Shown here: positions 61,715 to 63,661 of the stretch, in pieces
How the letters are laid out: each line of letters opens with the position of its first letter
Numbering within the stretch: the stretch's first letter is position 1
Assembly: GCA_934271235.1 (NCBI GenBank)
Contig: CAKQQT010000020.1
Coordinates: 1 to 63,661, forward strand
DNA: 63,661 nt
Direction: 5' to 3'
DNA from: an uncultured Clostridia bacterium
GTDB lineage: Bacteria; Bacillota; Clostridia; Peptostreptococcales; Anaerovoracaceae
Notes under the pieces: generated by a model
Told to the model about the DNA's origin: nothing
Databases searched by the model: none
Seen by the model: the letters and a program-made list of their open reading frames with translations, nothing else
Translations under genes and position numbers: made by a program

Positions 61715-62683
61715 ATGAAGAAGAACAGATCGATCATTTTTGTGCTGCTGGTCCTGCTGGCTGCGGCTGCGGGATGGCTTGCTTATACGAACACTTCCGG
61801 GGGAGAGGTCCGCGCGATGGGCTTTCCGTCGCTGAATGCGGTACCGGACGGATTTGTGTGCGCGGATGCGAGCACCATCGATACGGGAGATTGGTGCGAA
61901 GTAACTTATAAAAACGGCGGCGCGTTCCTTTCTTTGGACTGCTATGAACCGGACACGTTCGACCCTGCATTTTTGGCGAACTACGCGGGATCCAAAAGCA
62001 AGACGACCGTGGGAAACAAAGAAGCGACGGTTTATCAAAACTTGTCCGGGAACGACAGCAGCCTCACGATCCTCACTTGGCAGGATGCGGAGCAGAACGC
62101 GCTGTGCCTGCTGGGCGGGAATGTTTCTCTGGACGAGATGGTGCGGGCAGCGGAAAGCATCCGCTATGACCGGAAAAAAGCTGCCAGCGAGGCTAAAAAC
62201 GGCGAGGCAACTTGTTTTCCTCAGCGAGACGGCACGATCGACGAGACATATTTGAATGAATACGCGGGCGTTTTGAAATATGCTACGCGATCTCTCTACG
62301 CGAGCTGGCAGAGATCGGATCCGGCAATCAAGGGTTTTGACTTGGAATCCTTTTATAAATGTGCGGAGTATGGCATCGCGGACGATGTGCTGGTGGAGAT
62401 CTTCGACTTTGAATATGTGATGAAAGCCGATCCGGATGCGGTTCTCACGGACGCTATGGATTGGGATGAAGAGGGAAATGTCCGACACTTTTTTGGCGCT
62501 GTCGGGCAGATCGTGGTGCTCAGCCGGGACGGCCGGATCCTCAAGGCGTGCCCTGTGACCGGGCAGGACATCAAAATGGAATTGGACGGCGGAGATGAAG
62601 AAAGCACGGCGTGGGTCAAAGCGCACCTTGACAACGACATCAAATCCCCGGCCTATCTGAAGCGGGATCTTGAGCATGCGTAA
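61715..62683 (+). CDS. Membrane-anchored protein of unknown function
   Basis: 322 aa. N-terminal membrane anchor (IIFVLLVLLAAAAGWLAY), then an extracellular part with SLNAVPDGFVCADASTIDTGDWCEVTYKNGG, a DUF4367-like pattern, ending at VSLDEMVRAAESIRY, followed by a second domain (GTIDETYLNEYAGVLKYATRSLYASWQRSDP, VLTDAMDWDEEGN). No catalytic motif. GGGGGG precedes the ATG. It seems to close the operon, although no clear terminator follows. Confidence 0.7.
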   Translation: MKKNRSIIFVLLVLLAAAAGWLAYTNTSGGEVRAMGFPSLNAVPDGFVCADASTIDTGDWCEVTYKNGGAFLSLDCYEPDTFDPAFLANYAGSKSKTTVGNKEATVYQNLSGNDSSLTILTWQDAEQNALCLLGGNVSLDEMVRAAESIRYDRKKAASEAKNGEATCFPQRDGTIDETYLNEYAGVLKYATRSLYASWQRSDPAIKGFDLESFYKCAEYGIADDVLVEIFDFEYVMKADPDAVLTDAMDWDEEGNVRHFFGAVGQIVVLSRDGRILKACPVTGQDIKMELDGGDEESTAWVKAHLDNDIKSPAYLKRDLEHA

Positions 62684-62699
62684 GGAGCGCGCAAGAGAG

Positions 62700-62840
62700 G
62701 CTTAGCGGGATGCTTGATCGAGCTTGCGGATGTTTGATCGAGCTTGCGGATGCAGAAAGAAAGAACACCGCCCGTAAAGCCCGGAAAGAAGCACCCATAA
62801 AGCCCGGAAAGAAACGTCCATAAAGCCCGGAAAGAAAACC
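62700..62840 (+). repeat. Short direct repeats
   Basis: TTGATCGAGCTTGCGGATG occurs twice (period 21, about 62713-62752). AAAGCCCGGAAAGAA occurs three times (near 62776, 62798 and 62823, period 22-24). Not CRISPR-like in unit length or spacer identity. Confidence 0.65.
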
Positions 62841-63258
62841 GGATGCATAATGTACTGCTTTTCGGCGGCTTTTCGAAAAATTGTACGCGGCAAGGCTGTG
62901 CGAGTGAAAAAATTTACAGATAGAGGAAGAAAACTTCCATCAGTGAAGAACTTTGAAGACCTTCTTTTGCCAAGCTATGTCGAGTTTTGTCGAAAATACT
63001 CGATGCGTGTCGCTGTGGATTCATCTGGAAACTTCTCAGCCCGGTTTGACTTATAAAAACGTGTAGGAATTGGAAAAAATCCCGTGCAAAGCTGTGCAGA
63101 TTTTTCAAAAAGGGCATATAGGCAGTACATTATACATACTTGGAAGATCATGGAAGAACGCAGTGTTTTACGTTGAGGAGCAGACCTTGCGAAAACACCG
63201 GCACAAATCTTTATAAAAAAGGTTTGCAGAAAAGTTTGGCAAAAATCGAAAAACACCC
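62841..63258. other. Noncoding region upstream of rrn leader
   Basis: About 420 bases without a gene I trust. GTCGAGTTTTGTCGAAAAT and CGTGTCGCTGTGG motifs near 62980 resemble short dyads. Small ORFs here have atypical codon use. Confidence 0.3.
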
Positions 63259-63287
63259 TTGACATCCGGGGGAAAGAGTGGTAATAT
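63259..63287 (+). promoter_or_regulatory. rrn-type promoter P1
   Basis: TTGACA (63259-63264), 17 bases, TAATAT (63282-63287). Confidence 0.75.
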
Positions 63288-63376
63288 AGAAAAGCTGTCG
63301 TTGAGAACAGCTCGCTTTACTCCCGTTAGCCACGCGGAAGCGGATCGGTTGCGTCGAAAAAAGTTGAAAAAAGTTC

Positions 63377-63405
63377 TTGACAAACGATGCACGGTTTGAT
63401 ATAAT
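63377..63405 (+). promoter_or_regulatory. rrn-type promoter P2
   Basis: TTGACA (63377-63382), 17 bases, TATAAT (63400-63405), exact consensus. Confidence 0.85.
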
Positions 63406-63486
63406 AATCAAGCTGTCACAAAAAACAGCAGTGCGAAATTCCGATCCTCGCTTCTTTAAAAAAGATGCGAAAATGGAAAAAAGCAC

Positions 63487-63515
63487 TTGACAATATTAAC
63501 CGATTGTGTTAATAT
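63487..63515 (+). promoter_or_regulatory. rrn-type promoter P3
   Basis: TTGACA (63487-63492), 17 bases, TAATAT (63510-63515); a TATAAT starts three bases later with a longer spacer. Confidence 0.75.
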
Positions 63516-63518
63516 AAT

Positions 63519-63661
63519 AACGTTCAGCAAATTGCTGAACCTGAACCTTGAAAATTTCATAGTGTAGAAATTTAGTCAAATAAAATTTGAAACAATCAGC
63601 GAATTGGTAAGTGAAAACGAACGAATTAGCGGAGAGTTTCTCGACAATTTCTTAAAAAAAG
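63519..63661 (+). other. Probable 16S rRNA leader, cut by window end
   Basis: A GTTCAGCAA/TTGCTGAAC hairpin (63522-63540), then CCTTGAAAATTTCATAG, as in many Firmicute rrn leaders, and T/A-rich sequence to the end. The mature 16S start is not in the window. Confidence 0.6.

Noticed and set aside
62700..62840. Short direct repeats as a CRISPR array or replication iterons
   Set aside because: Too short (15-19 bases) with 3-8 base gaps; no replication initiator or cas gene nearby.

Overview
The window looks like chromosome of an anaerobic, low-to-mid GC Firmicute (class Clostridia; the combination of a SCIFF ranthipeptide locus, an arginine deiminase operon, a DUF1847 protein, a PFL-family (DUF711) protein and MreB suggests a Peptostreptococcales/Family XIII-like gut or oral anaerobe, but this placement is an inference). 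Shine-Dalgarno sequences are strong and GTG or TTG starts are common. The last kilobase is a triple-promoter leader of the kind that precedes rRNA operons; the 16S gene itself lies outside.

Region 1 (1-5950): a cobalamin-riboswitch-like leader with a terminator, followed by two secreted proteins. The larger (about 1,500 aa) has Ig-like, beta-helix, Big_3 and DUF4430 (transcobalamin-like) modules, so the pair may capture corrinoids at the cell surface.

Region 2 (5950-18550): the recombination end of an integrative element plus accessory debris. It holds a sigma-like regulator, an orphan MazF, a type III toxin-antitoxin locus (pseudoknot RNA repeats, terminator, TenpN/CptN-like toxin), a small SHOCT-like protein, and three overlapping large serine recombinase genes, the middle one without a catalytic domain. 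A cargo slot follows: a promoter, a structured leader RNA and a DUF2971-DUF4062 gene pair, closed by a second, truncated copy of the recombinase 3' end. Beyond it lie gene relics, a DUF3990/HTH toxin-antitoxin pair, and a PadR regulator with its membrane partner.

Region 3 (18550-31500): a complete CUT1 sugar ABC transporter with an extra lipoprotein, a sigma factor/DUF4367 pair, lipoproteins, a short-chain dehydrogenase, an ECF sigma/anti-sigma pair, a MITE-like repeat and an orphan PD-(D/E)XK-like protein.

Region 4 (31500-49800): core-type genes (acetyltransferase, DUF1847, Mbeg1-like hydrolase, PFL protein plus ACT domain, radical SAM, mreB, a THUMP methyltransferase), then a MocR regulator, arcB-arcA-arcC, an argininosuccinate-lyase-like protein on the opposite strand, an AI-2E family transporter and an NhaC antiporter. 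Two proteins beside the arc operon look like pseudoenzymes: the MocR protein has Leu where the PLP lysine belongs, and the lyase homologue lacks all its catalytic signatures.

Region 5 (49800-63661): SCIFF peptide and maturase, then a self-regulated GntR(YtrA)-ABC transporter operon that continues into four tandem paralogues of an undescribed anchored extracellular protein (the fourth freshly broken), a NUDIX hydrolase and another anchored protein. The best candidates for undescribed biology are the DUF2971-DUF4062 cargo with its leader RNA, the GntR-ABC-paralogue operon, and the pseudoenzyme pair around the arginine deiminase genes.
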